Source: Flavobacterium sp. HSC-61S13
GTDB taxonomy: Bacteria; Bacteroidota; Bacteroidia; Flavobacteriales; Flavobacteriaceae
DNA length: 64,000 nucleotides
Reading direction: 5' to 3'
Assembly: GCF_024171535.1 (NCBI RefSeq)
Contig: NZ_JALJZV010000006.1
Span: 175,311-239,310 of the forward strand
Shown here: in pieces, positions 55,634 through 63,669 of the stretch
Layout: the number at the start of each line of letters is the position of its first letter
Numbering within the stretch: the first letter of the stretch is position 1
Translations under genes and position numbers: made by a program
The notes under the pieces: generated by a model
Databases searched by the model: none
What the model was told of the DNA's origin: nothing
Seen by the model: only the letters and a program-made list of their open reading frames with translations

Positions 55634-58168
55634 ATGAAAAAAACATATAAAATCACAGGAATGACCTGCAACGGTTGTCGCACAAAAGTAGAAGACACCC
55701 TAAATAATATAGAAGGAATTCAGGCTACGGTAACTCTTGAAAATGGTCAAGCCGATATCGAGATGGAACAAGTCATAAGCACCGAAGAACTGCAAAAAGC
55801 CTTATTTGCAAAAGGCGACTATGTCATTCAAGAAATCATAACACACGAAGATGGTACTCAAGAAGTACTAGCAGCTGTACCTGTCGATCATAAAACCCAT
55901 GAAGTCGAAGTCCCCAAAAGCATGAGCGATCACGCCGGTAAATATTTTTGCCCCATGTTATGCGAAGGAGACAAAATCTACGACACCAATGTCGGTTGTC
56001 CGATTTGCGGGATGAATCTCGAGCAGATTCCCGCCAAAAAGATCGTTAAAACCGTTTACTATTGCCCCATGTTGTGCGAAGGCGACAAAACCTATGACCA
56101 ACCGGGATCTTGTCCAAAATGTGGTATGGATTTAGTTCCTAAAACCCTTTCGATAGAACCGGAAGACACTACCTATAAAGACTTGCTTAAAAAGCTAAAA
56201 ATAGCTACCGCTTTTACCGTACCCATTTTCATCCTTTCCATGGGTGATATGCTGCCGGGCAATCCCGTATCTAAAATGATTCCGCACCAGATAGCCAACT
56301 ACATCCAATTGCTATTCTGTCTGCCGGTAATCTACGTGACCTGGATGTTTTTTGAACGCGCTTGGACGTCGTTTAAAACATGGAACCTAAACATGTTTAG
56401 TTTAATTGGTTTAGGTACTGCCGCAGGTTTTTTATTCAGCTTAATTGCGATGTTTTTCCCCTCCATATTTCCCGAAGATTTTCGCGGCGAACACGGTACT
56501 ATTCATTTGTATTTTGAGTCGGTAGCGGTTATTTTAACCTTGGTACTTGTCGGACAAGTAATGGAAGCTAAGGCACATAGCAGAACCAGTGGAGCCATTA
56601 AAGAATTACTCAAGCTCTCCCCTACAGAAGCTACTTTAATTACCGAACATGGAGATGAGATAATAGATATTGAAAAAATTGAAATCGGTTTTAAACTTCG
56701 CGTTAAACCCGGAGAAAAAATACCCGTAGACGGTGTTATTATCGAAGGCGAAAGCAGTATAGACGAGGCCATGATTACCGGAGAACCCATTCCTGTTGTA
56801 AAAAAAGCAACAGATAAAGTAATCGCAGGAACGATCAACGCCAACCAAAGCTTTATCATGCAAGCCGAAAAAGTTGGTAGCGACACCTTATTAGCCAAAA
56901 TTATTGAGATGGTTAATACGGCCAGTCGCTCCCGAGCTCCGATCCAAAAACTAGCTGATAAGGTCGCTAAATATTTTGTACCCACCGTGATTGCAATTGC
57001 CGTAATTACTTTTGGAATTTGGTACATTTGGGGACCAGACCCTAAAATGGTGTATGCCTTTGTCAATGCTTTAGCCGTATTAATTATTGCATGCCCTTGC
57101 GCACTGGGTTTAGCTACTCCCATGTCGATCATGGTCGGCATTGGTAAAGGAGCCCAAAATGGCATCCTAATTAAAAATGCCGAGGCATTAGAAATCAGCA
57201 ATAAAATCAATGTTTTAATCACGGATAAAACCGGTACACTAACCGAAGGAAAACCGTCCATAGAAAAAATAGTTCCATTTTCATCAAGCTATTCCGAACA
57301 AGAATTGCTGCAACTAACCGCTTCCTTAAACCAAAATAGTGAACATCCTTTAGCGCGCTCCTTTACAAAACTCGCCCAAGAGAAAGGAATTTCTTTAAAT
57401 CCAGTAAAAATGTTTATCTCGCAAACTGGTAAGGGCATTCAAGGTTTAGTAAACGGCAAAAAGATTTCATTAGGCAATCGAGCATTAATGAAAGAAATCA
57501 ATGGGGTTTTAGATCCACAAATGGCCTTAGCAGTCAACCAGCAGCAAAGTCTCGGTAAAACGGTTTCTTATATTGCGGAAGGTTCTGAAATATTAGGCTA
57601 TGTCGTTTTATATGACAAAATAAAACCCAGTAGTAAAAAGGCCGTTCAAGATTTACAGAATCAAGGTATCGAAGTCATTATGATTACCGGCGATAATAAA
57701 AATACCGCTTTAGCCGTAGCCAAAGAGCTCGGTATCCACAACTTTTTAGCAGAAGCCTTACCACAAGATAAATTAGCTGAAATAAAAAAACTTCAGCAAA
57801 GCGGAAAAATCGTTGCCATGGCTGGAGACGGAATCAATGATGCCCCTGCCCTTGCACAATCCAACATCGGAATATCGATGGGAACAGGAACCGATGTTGC
57901 TATAGAAAGCTCCGAAATCACCTTGCTTAAAGGAGATCTCGATGGTATTCCCAAAGCGATTAAACTCAGTCATGCCGTAATGAAAAACATTAAACAAAAC
58001 TTGTTTTTTGCCTTTTTCTATAATACGATAGGAATCCCCATTGCTGCAGGTATTCTATATCCCGTTTTTGGAATCGTTTTATCTCCTATGATTGCCGCTT
58101 TAGCCATGAGTTTTAGTTCGGTATCGGTTATCTTGAATTCATTACGTCTCAGAAATACAATAATCTAA
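55634..58168 (+). CDS. copA: Copper-translocating P1B-type ATPase
   Basis: Inner-membrane metal pump of 844 residues. The N-terminus has an HMA domain (GMTCNGC, C12 and C15), then two heavy-metal-binding repeats with the pattern YCPMLCEGDKxYD...CPxCGMxL (residues about 103-135 and 140-172). About eight membrane helices follow with the transport-site motif C487-P-C489 (IIACPCALGLATP), phosphorylation site D531-KTGT, the nucleotide-domain HP motif (NSEHPLA) and GDGINDAP. CPC and HMA point to Cu(I)/Ag(I) export. It is monocistronic; no CopZ, CueR or CopY was seen nearby. Confidence 0.93.
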   Translation: MKKTYKITGMTCNGCRTKVEDTLNNIEGIQATVTLENGQADIEMEQVISTEELQKALFAKGDYVIQEIITHEDGTQEVLAAVPVDHKTHEVEVPKSMSDHAGKYFCPMLCEGDKIYDTNVGCPICGMNLEQIPAKKIVKTVYYCPMLCEGDKTYDQPGSCPKCGMDLVPKTLSIEPEDTTYKDLLKKLKIATAFTVPIFILSMGDMLPGNPVSKMIPHQIANYIQLLFCLPVIYVTWMFFERAWTSFKTWNLNMFSLIGLGTAAGFLFSLIAMFFPSIFPEDFRGEHGTIHLYFESVAVILTLVLVGQVMEAKAHSRTSGAIKELLKLSPTEATLITEHGDEIIDIEKIEIGFKLRVKPGEKIPVDGVIIEGESSIDEAMITGEPIPVVKKATDKVIAGTINANQSFIMQAEKVGSDTLLAKIIEMVNTASRSRAPIQKLADKVAKYFVPTVIAIAVITFGIWYIWGPDPKMVYAFVNALAVLIIACPCALGLATPMSIMVGIGKGAQNGILIKNAEALEISNKINVLITDKTGTLTEGKPSIEKIVPFSSSYSEQELLQLTASLNQNSEHPLARSFTKLAQEKGISLNPVKMFISQTGKGIQGLVNGKKISLGNRALMKEINGVLDPQMALAVNQQQSLGKTVSYIAEGSEILGYVVLYDKIKPSSKKAVQDLQNQGIEVIMITGDNKNTALAVAKELGIHNFLAEALPQDKLAEIKKLQQSGKIVAMAGDGINDAPALAQSNIGISMGTGTDVAIESSEITLLKGDLDGIPKAIKLSHAVMKNIKQNLFFAFFYNTIGIPIAAGILYPVFGIVLSPMIAALAMSFSSVSVILNSLRLRNTII

Positions 58169-58195
58169 TTTTCTGGAAATTCATTAATAAAATAC

Positions 58196-58222
58196 AATGC
58201 CCCATCGGATTGATGGGGTATT
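58196..58222 (+). terminator. Terminator of copA
   Basis: CCCCATC (58200-58206) with GATGGGG (58212-58218), extended to 11 pairs with one G-T wobble, 5-base loop, T-rich tail. Confidence 0.75.
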
Positions 58223-58445
58223 TCATTTTATTGCGTCACTTATCATCAGGTTGTGCAACAAAATCTGTTTCCAATACAACTGCTAAATTGTACTTCATAG
58301 AACACTGAAAGATATTGAGAATCAAGTCGAACAAAAAAAAACCTACTTTACGATCCTAGACAACGAATTCTTTAGCTAAATCCATTTTTTATGAACTAAA
58401 AATTGGTTATTTTAGCGCCCTTAATCAATTTGTCACACAACTACC

Positions 58446-59528
58446 ATGAAACACGTTACTCTAAATCACATACACGAAGCCTTAGGCGCTAAAATGGTTC
58501 CTTTCGCAGGATTTTCTATGCCAGTTCAATACGAAGGTGTAAACATTGAACACGAAACCATCCGTAATGGTGTGGGAGTATTTGATGTTTCGCATATGGG
58601 GCTATTCAAAATATCTGGACCTAATGCTTTAGCTTTAGTTCAAAAGGTAACCTCCAATGACGCTTCGACTTTAACAAACGGAAAAGCTCAATATTGTTAT
58701 TTTCCAAATGAAACAGGCGGTGTTATCGATGACATCATCACTTATAAAGTAAACGACGAAGAGTATCTAATGGTTGTTAACGCTTCCAACATTGAAAAAG
58801 ACTGGAACTGGGTTTCTTCTCACAATAATGTAGGGGCGGTTTTAGAAAATCTTTCAGACTCGTATTCCCTTTTAGCTATACAAGGACCAAAAGCGATTGA
58901 AGCCATGCAAAGCTTAGCTACTATCGATTTAGCAGCTATTAAATTTTACCACTTTGAAACAACAACTTTCGCAGGCGTAGATAACGTTATTATTTCTGCA
59001 ACCGGATATACCGGTTCTGGAGGATTTGAGATCTATGTAAAAAATGAAGATGTTGAAAAAATCTGGAATAAAGTTTTTGAAGCTGGAGCAGCTTGGGGAA
59101 TCAAACCTATTGGTTTAGCAGCAAGAGATACTTTAAGATTGGAGATGGGGTATTGCCTTTACGGAAACGAAATCACAGACGAAACATCTCCTTTAGAAGC
59201 GGGATTGGGATGGGTAACTAAATTCACTAAAGAATTTATAAACTCCGAAAATCTAAAAGCAGAGAAAGAAGCAGGTTTGAAAAACAAATTAGTTGGTTTT
59301 GAATTGATCGATAGAGGAATTCCTCGTCACGATTATGAAATCGTAAACAAAGAAGGTGCAGTTATTGGAAAAGTAACTTCAGGTACGATGTCGCCATCCT
59401 TAAACAAAGGTATTGGTATGGGATATGTTCCTGTAGAATATGCTAAAGAAGGTAGCGAAATCTTTATTAGAATTAGAAAAAATGATATCGCGGCACAAGT
59501 AGTTAAAACACCTTTTTATAAAAAATAA
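58446..59528 (+). CDS. gcvT: Glycine cleavage system aminomethyltransferase (T protein)
   Basis: Tetrahydrofolate-dependent transferase of the glycine cleavage complex, 360 residues. It has [33 protein letters not shown] at the start (residues about 20-52), which carries the conserved SHMG. Further features are [55 protein letters not shown] with the folate-binding Glu/Tyr, and [18 protein letters not shown]. Its length is normal. It stands alone with a strong terminator; gcvH and gcvP are not in the window. Confidence 0.97.
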   Translation: MKHVTLNHIHEALGAKMVPFAGFSMPVQYEGVNIEHETIRNGVGVFDVSHMGLFKISGPNALALVQKVTSNDASTLTNGKAQYCYFPNETGGVIDDIITYKVNDEEYLMVVNASNIEKDWNWVSSHNNVGAVLENLSDSYSLLAIQGPKAIEAMQSLATIDLAAIKFYHFETTTFAGVDNVIISATGYTGSGGFEIYVKNEDVEKIWNKVFEAGAAWGIKPIGLAARDTLRLEMGYCLYGNEITDETSPLEAGLGWVTKFTKEFINSENLKAEKEAGLKNKLVGFELIDRGIPRHDYEIVNKEGAVIGKVTSGTMSPSLNKGIGMGYVPVEYAKEGSEIFIRIRKNDIAAQVVKTPFYKK

Positions 59529-59535
59529 AAATACT

Positions 59536-59565
59536 AAAGGAGGATTTATATCCTCCTTTTTTGTA
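59536..59565 (+). terminator. Rho-independent terminator of gcvT
   Basis: Stem AAAGGAGGAT/ATCCTCCTTT (59536-59545 with 59550-59559), 4-base loop, T run. Confidence 0.93.
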
Positions 59566-59593
59566 AAATAAAAATTAATTACCCGTATTTTTG
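59560..59593 (+). promoter_or_regulatory. Promoter of the yebC-type gene
   Basis: TTTG (59560-59563) and TATTTTTG (59586-59593) are 22 bases apart, within the Bacteroidota range; the -33 part overlaps the T tail of the gcvT terminator. The gene starts 31 bases downstream. Confidence 0.6.
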
Positions 59594-59624
59594 TACTCCA
59601 AAAATGATTAAAAAGCAATAAGAA

Positions 59625-60335
59625 ATGGGAAGAGCGTTTGAATTTAGAAAAAACAGAAAGCTAAAACGTTGGTCTGCAATGGCAAAAACGTTTACTAGAA
59701 TAGGAAAGGATATCGTCATGGCCGTTAAAGAAGGCGGACCTAATCCCGATTCCAACTCTCGTTTACGCGCAGTTATTCAAAATGCCAAAGCGGCAAACAT
59801 GCCCAAAGAAAACGTAGAAAGAGCTATTAAGAAAGCATCTGATAAGGATACTGCCAATTATAAAGAAGTTCTTTTTGAAGGATATGCACCACACGGAATC
59901 GCTATTCTAATCGAAACAGCTACGGATAATAACAATAGAACCGTTGCCAATATCAGAAGTTACTTTAACAAATGTAACGGTACCTTTGGAACTCAAGGTT
60001 CAGTAGAATTCATGTTTGACCATACTTGTAATTTTAGAATACCCAAAAATGACAGTATCGATTTAGAGGAATTTGAATTGGAATTGATCGATTTTGGAAT
60101 TGATGAAATATTTGACGACGAAGATGGTATCATGATCTACGCTCCTTTTGAAAGCTTTGGCGCCATTCAAAAAGAACTCGAAGCAAGAGGTATCGAAATA
60201 CTTTCATCAGGTTTTGATCGTATTCCACAAATCACCAAAGAACTTACTGAAGAGCAAATTGCCGATGTAGAAAAATTATTAGAACGCATAGAAGAAGATG
60301 AAGACGTTCAAAACGTTTTCCATACCATGGCTTAA
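59625..60335 (+). CDS. yebC: YebC/PmpR-family DNA-binding/translation-associated protein
   Basis: Cytoplasmic protein of 236 residues, three-domain YebC fold. The N-terminal signature is RKNRKLKRWSAMAKTFTRIGKDI (residues about 7-29), then GGPNPDSNSRLRAVIQNAKAANMPKENVERAIKK and LFEGYAPHGIAILIE. The initial residues lack the usual GHSKW, which is typical of the Bacteroidota variant that begins MGRAFE. Members act as transcription regulators or, as found more recently, help ribosomes at proline stretches; which holds here is unknown. It ends at an 18-bp terminator shared with clpS. Confidence 0.93.
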   Translation: MGRAFEFRKNRKLKRWSAMAKTFTRIGKDIVMAVKEGGPNPDSNSRLRAVIQNAKAANMPKENVERAIKKASDKDTANYKEVLFEGYAPHGIAILIETATDNNNRTVANIRSYFNKCNGTFGTQGSVEFMFDHTCNFRIPKNDSIDLEEFELELIDFGIDEIFDDEDGIMIYAPFESFGAIQKELEARGIEILSSGFDRIPQITKELTEEQIADVEKLLERIEEDEDVQNVFHTMA

Positions 60336-60352
60336 TATCAATTTGCATATAT

Positions 60353-60392
60353 AAAGAAAAGAGCATTCCAAAACTGGAATGCTCTTTTCTTT
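60353..60392. terminator. Bidirectional terminator between yebC and clpS
   Basis: Eighteen-pair perfect stem with core GAGCATTCCA/TGGAATGCTC (60353-60370 with 60375-60392), 4-base loop; A and T tracts on both sides serve both convergent genes. Confidence 0.95.
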
Positions 60393-60429
60393 TCAGCAAT
60401 TTCTTAGCCTTCTCAGAATAAGCTAAATA

Positions 60430-60705
60430 TTACATGATCTCGGCACTTAAGCCCGCATCTAGCAACTGCAAACACAGTGGTTTCAATTCCTTAAAAGAAC
60501 CGGTTTTAACCGTACAACGTCCTTTATAATGAACCAATACCGCACATTGCTCTGCCTGCTCAGGAGCGTGATCACAAACGCGTATTAAGGTATCAATTAC
60601 ATGATCAAACGTATTCACATCATCGTTGTATAAAACAATTTCACTTAAACCATCTATCAATTCTGAAACCTCAATATCCTCTAATATTTTTTCCTTGGTA
60701 CTCAT
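60430..60705 (-). CDS. clpS: ATP-dependent Clp protease adaptor ClpS
   Basis: N-degron recognition adaptor for ClpAP-type proteases, 91 residues. It has the ClpS core: IVLYNDDVNTFDHVIDTLIRVC, in which the YNDDxxTF segment binds the N-terminal residue of the substrate, then QAEQCAVLVHYKGRCTVKTGSF, where the family usually has A/M-x-x-x-V-H-x-x-G. It follows prmA by 11 bases on the same strand and is its operon partner. Confidence 0.95.
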   Translation of the reverse strand: MSTKEKILEDIEVSELIDGLSEIVLYNDDVNTFDHVIDTLIRVCDHAPEQAEQCAVLVHYKGRCTVKTGSFKELKPLCLQLLDAGLSAEIM

Positions 60706-60716
60706 TTTTTATTCTT

Positions 60717-61556
60717 TTATGCTTTATTAAATTTCAGAGAAACCCAATTGTTTTTTTCCAATTGATTCACATAAACCAATCCACACTTCTCTGCCTCCTC
60801 TTTTATATATGGAATATCTTCTGTGTAAAAACCACTAAAATAGATAGATCCTCCAGATTTCAAACAATTTACATAGGTAGACATATCGTTTAACAATATA
60901 TTTCTATTGATATTCGCTAAGATAATATCGTACTTCTGTTCTTTGGTCAAAATACTCGCATCACCTTCATATACATCAATATTCGTGCAATTATTACGCT
61001 CGGCATTTTCAATAGAATTCAAATAACACCAATTGTCTATATCGATTGCATCCACATGTTTTGCGCCGCGCATCGCAGCTAGTATACCTAAGATTGCCGT
61101 TCCACAACCCATATCCAACACCACTTTATCAGTCATGTCGTTTTGCAGTATATGACGAATCATCATAAAGGTTGTTTCGTGATGCCCAGTACCAAAACTC
61201 ATTTTAGGTTCAATCACGATATCATACTGAGCTTCCGTTTTTTCATGAAAAGGTGCTCTCACATAACAAACCCCATCAACATCTATAGGATTAAAATTCT
61301 TCTCCCACTCTTCATTCCAATTAACCTGCTCAATATCTTCAACGGTATAACTGATTTTAAAATCTGCCGAGTCCAAAATTTGAACCCCATCTAAAATAGC
61401 TTCACTCCAAAGTGATTTTTGAACATAAGCTGATACTCCAGTTTCGGATTCTTCGAAACTCTCAAATGCTTTTTCTGCTAGTTCAGCAATTAAAATTTCA
61501 GTTCCTAACTCTCTAGGCTCCACTTCAAAACGGTATGCGATATACGATACTTCCAT
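60717..61556 (-). CDS. prmA: Ribosomal protein L11 methyltransferase
   Basis: S-adenosylmethionine-dependent enzyme trimethylating ribosomal protein L11, 279 residues, cytoplasmic. The N-terminal substrate-recognition domain (residues 1-100) precedes the Rossmann methyltransferase. MSFGTGHHETTFMM is the PrmA motif, VLDMGCGTAILGILAAMRGA the SAM site, and ILANINRNILL the NxN-type catalytic segment. It leads the prmA-clpS operon and is divergent from the phosphate porin, sharing a 115-base gap. Confidence 0.95.
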   Translation of the reverse strand: MEVSYIAYRFEVEPRELGTEILIAELAEKAFESFEESETGVSAYVQKSLWSEAILDGVQILDSADFKISYTVEDIEQVNWNEEWEKNFNPIDVDGVCYVRAPFHEKTEAQYDIVIEPKMSFGTGHHETTFMMIRHILQNDMTDKVVLDMGCGTAILGILAAMRGAKHVDAIDIDNWCYLNSIENAERNNCTNIDVYEGDASILTKEQKYDIILANINRNILLNDMSTYVNCLKSGGSIYFSGFYTEDIPYIKEEAEKCGLVYVNQLEKNNWVSLKFNKA

Positions 61557-61568
61557 AAAATTTACTTT

Positions 61569-61608
61569 CTTAACACTCCCTTAACAATCACTTAATTCGC
61601 TGGTAACA
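61569..61608 (+). promoter_or_regulatory. Four 11-bp-phased direct repeats, putative Pho box
   Basis: CTTAACA at 61569 and 61580, CTTAATT at 61591 and GGTAACA at 61602 recur at exactly 11 bases, the 7+4 arrangement of PhoB/PhoP boxes. The array ends 5 bases before the -33 TTG of the porin promoter. Confidence 0.65.
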
Positions 61609-61613
61609 ATTTG

Positions 61614-61646
61614 TTGATCTACGTAGCGAAAATAAGTTTAGTTTTG
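61614..61646 (+). promoter_or_regulatory. Promoter of the phosphate-selective porin gene
   Basis: TTG (61614-61616) and TAGTTTTG (61639-61646) are separated by 22 bases; the ATG follows 25 bases later. Confidence 0.65.
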
Positions 61647-61671
61647 TGCATGTAAATTTAAAAAATATAAA

Positions 61672-62895
61672 ATGAAAAAGGCATACATCTTAATTTTTAT
61701 CTTTTTTGGCTTAATTGCTCATGCTCAGGTATTTAAAAAAAGTGAAGTCAACAATGATTTGAAATTGTCTTCATTACCATACTACAGCTACGGAAAAGGA
61801 CTCGGAATGACTTCAGCCGACAGTATCTTCCAATTAAATATCCGCTTTCGAATGCAGAATCGAATCACCTATATGGAAAAAGATGGTGAAGAAGGTGCTT
61901 ACGATGCACAAATCCGAAGACTTCGCTTACGTTTTGACGGTTATGTAGGAAATCCTCATTTCCTCTACGTATTACAACTTTCCTTTGCACCAGGAGATGT
62001 AGGTGAAATCGAAGAAGGAAAAAATATAAATATTATTAGAGATGCCGCGCTTATCTATCGTCCCAATCAACATTGGAGTTTTACTTTCGGGCAAACCAAA
62101 CTTCCCGGAAACAGACAACGCGTTAATTCTTCAGGAGCTCTACAACTTACCGATAGATCTATCAATAACGCCAAGTTTAATTTAGATCGTGATTTTGGTA
62201 TTCAAGCTTACTACTTACAAGAACACAAAGATGCTTTCTCTTACAACATAAAAACGGCGGTTTCCAGTGGACAAGGAAGGAATTGGACTGGTACTGCTAC
62301 CAACGTAGCACTCACCGGGAAATTAGAACTACTACCTTTTGGTACCTTCTCCAAAGACGGTGCTTATTTTGAAGGAGATTTATCCCGTGAACAAGATCCT
62401 AAACTAATGTTATCAGGAACCTATCACCAAAACAACAATGCGAATTTATCACAAGGACAGCTAGGAGATCTATTGTATGAACCACGACGCTTTAACGCCT
62501 TATTGCTTGACGGGATTTTTAAATACAACGGTTGGGCTGCGATGATGTCATATATGAATAGAATGACTGACGATCCAATTACTTATGGAATCGATGACAA
62601 GGGGGCAGTAGCAAGTAATTTTGTATTTGCAGGCCACGGTATGGACTATCAACTAAGTTATGTATTCCCGAGCGACTATGAAATTATCGGCCGTTTTTCT
62701 ACACAGAAAGTACAGGACGAACTATTTGATAGAAATATACCCAACACCAATCAATACAGTATCGGTGTCACCAAATATTTATGGGAACACGCCTTTAAAA
62801 TTCAGACCGAATTAACATTCGATGAACTTCGTTACCAATCGGGAAACCAAAAAAACAATTGGTATTTACGAGTACAATTCGAAATAGGAATATAA
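61672..62895 (+). CDS. Phosphate-selective porin (OprO/OprP family)
   Basis: Outer-membrane porin of 407 residues. The signal peptide ends GLIAHAQ. The mature protein has the porin O/P pattern: FQLNIRFRMQNRITYM start, AQIRRLRLRFDGYV, FTFGQTKLPGNRQRVNSSGALQLTDRS and an aromatic-rich amphipathic strand repertoire, ending VQFEIGI. The upstream phased CTTAACA repeats suggest control by PhoB and so a role in phosphate or polyphosphate uptake under starvation. No pst or phoU gene is in the window. Ends at a strong terminator. Confidence 0.9.
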   Translation: MKKAYILIFIFFGLIAHAQVFKKSEVNNDLKLSSLPYYSYGKGLGMTSADSIFQLNIRFRMQNRITYMEKDGEEGAYDAQIRRLRLRFDGYVGNPHFLYVLQLSFAPGDVGEIEEGKNINIIRDAALIYRPNQHWSFTFGQTKLPGNRQRVNSSGALQLTDRSINNAKFNLDRDFGIQAYYLQEHKDAFSYNIKTAVSSGQGRNWTGTATNVALTGKLELLPFGTFSKDGAYFEGDLSREQDPKLMLSGTYHQNNNANLSQGQLGDLLYEPRRFNALLLDGIFKYNGWAAMMSYMNRMTDDPITYGIDDKGAVASNFVFAGHGMDYQLSYVFPSDYEIIGRFSTQKVQDELFDRNIPNTNQYSIGVTKYLWEHAFKIQTELTFDELRYQSGNQKNNWYLRVQFEIGI

Positions 62896-62916
62896 ATTAA
62901 TGACATAAAAGAAAGC

Positions 62917-62948
62917 AAAAGCTACCCTAATCAGGTAGCTTTTTTTTG
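62917..62948 (+). terminator. Rho-independent terminator of the porin gene
   Basis: Stem AAAAGCTACC/GGTAGCTTTT (62917-62926 with 62934-62943), 7-base loop, T run. Confidence 0.93.
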
Positions 62949-63010
62949 CATCTATTTGAAATATTTCGAAGATTGTTGATCAAATAACCCAAAAATTAAA
63001 CGCTTCTATC

Positions 63011-63380
63011 ATGTCACCCCTACGGGGTTGCACGAAACGATACATCATCTAGAATTATGTCACCCCTACGGGGTTATATGAAAACGATACATTATATACA
63101 ATTATGTCACCGCTGCGGGGTTCTGCGAAACGATACATCATCTACAATTATATCACCCCTACGGGGTTCTACGGAAACGAAACATTATATACAATTATGT
63201 CACCGCTGCGGGGTTATATGAAAACGATACATTATATACAATTATGTCACCGCTGCGGGCTTCTGCGAAACGATACATTATCTAGAATTATGTCACCCCT
63301 ACGGGGTTATATGAAAACCATACATTATATACAATTATGTCACCCCTACGGGGTTCTAAGAAAAAGAAACATCATTTTCA
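63011..63380. repeat. Tandem array of eight 46/47-bp units with GC-rich palindromic core
   Basis: Units start at 63011, 63057, 63104, 63150, 63197, 63244, 63290 and 63337 (last one degenerate). Each opens ATGTCACCCCTACGGGGTT or the variant ATGTCACCGCTGCGGGGTT and continues with a variable 11-13 bases and AT-rich ACATTATATACAATT. There are two tail types: CTGCGAAACGAT-like (46) and ATATGAAAACGAT-like (47). An inverted copy of the core, ACCCCGTAGGGGTGAAAT, lies at about 63519-63536. The units are contiguous, with no unique spacers. Confidence 0.9.
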
Positions 63381-63463
63381 AATATCGCATTAACGAAGCC
63401 CTTTTGTTTTATCACAAACCCCGTAACGTATAATCGCTATAAAAAGACAAACACATTAAAAAC

Positions 63464-63669
63464 TCGTGAGTCGATGTTCGAAAATCGGGATTCGACTATC
63501 GAAAATCGAATCACGAAAACCCCGTAGGGGTGAAATGATTCTGAAGCCTATACGCAAATACCCCCATTCGCTTATAAGCCAAAAGTCCCTAATCAATAAA
63601 GATTAGGGACTTTTGGTTCGTGAGTCATTGTTCGTAAGTCGATGTTCGAAAATCGTGATTCGAAAATCG
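63464..63669. repeat. TTCGAAAATCG-type short repeats in two clusters
   Basis: CGTGAGTCGATGTTCGAAAA opens the first cluster (63464-63515, followed by further ATTCGACTATCGAAAATCG and ATCACG). A second cluster (about 63620-63669) repeats CGTGAGTCATTGTTCG, GTCGATGTTCGAAAATCGTG and ATTCGAAAATCGTG. Between them are the inverted CCCCGTAGGGG core and a long hairpin. The insertion sequence begins exactly at the end of the second cluster. No coding potential was seen in 62950-63668. Confidence 0.75.
63579..63616. terminator. Long terminator-like hairpin in the repeat region
   Basis: Sixteen-pair perfect stem with core AGTCCCTAATC/GATTAGGGACT (63579-63594 with 63601-63616), 6-base loop, short A and T tracts at the stem base. 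No gene immediately precedes it on plus, so it may terminate a transcript entering from the IS side on minus or a lost gene. Confidence 0.6.

Noticed and set aside
56503..57261. 252-codon open frame on the minus strand
   Set aside because: Fully antisense to the copper ATPase coding region; composition is a shadow of conserved membrane and loop codons.
63011..63380. CRISPR array
   Set aside because: Units of 46/47 bases are contiguous and vary internally in related ways; there are no unique spacers and no cas genes nearby.
63104..63433. Open frame of 109 codons reading MSPLRG repeats
   Set aside because: It lies entirely in the 46/47-bp repeat array; the apparent protein repeat simply mirrors the DNA repeat, and frame shifts between 46- and 47-base units prevent a consistent product.
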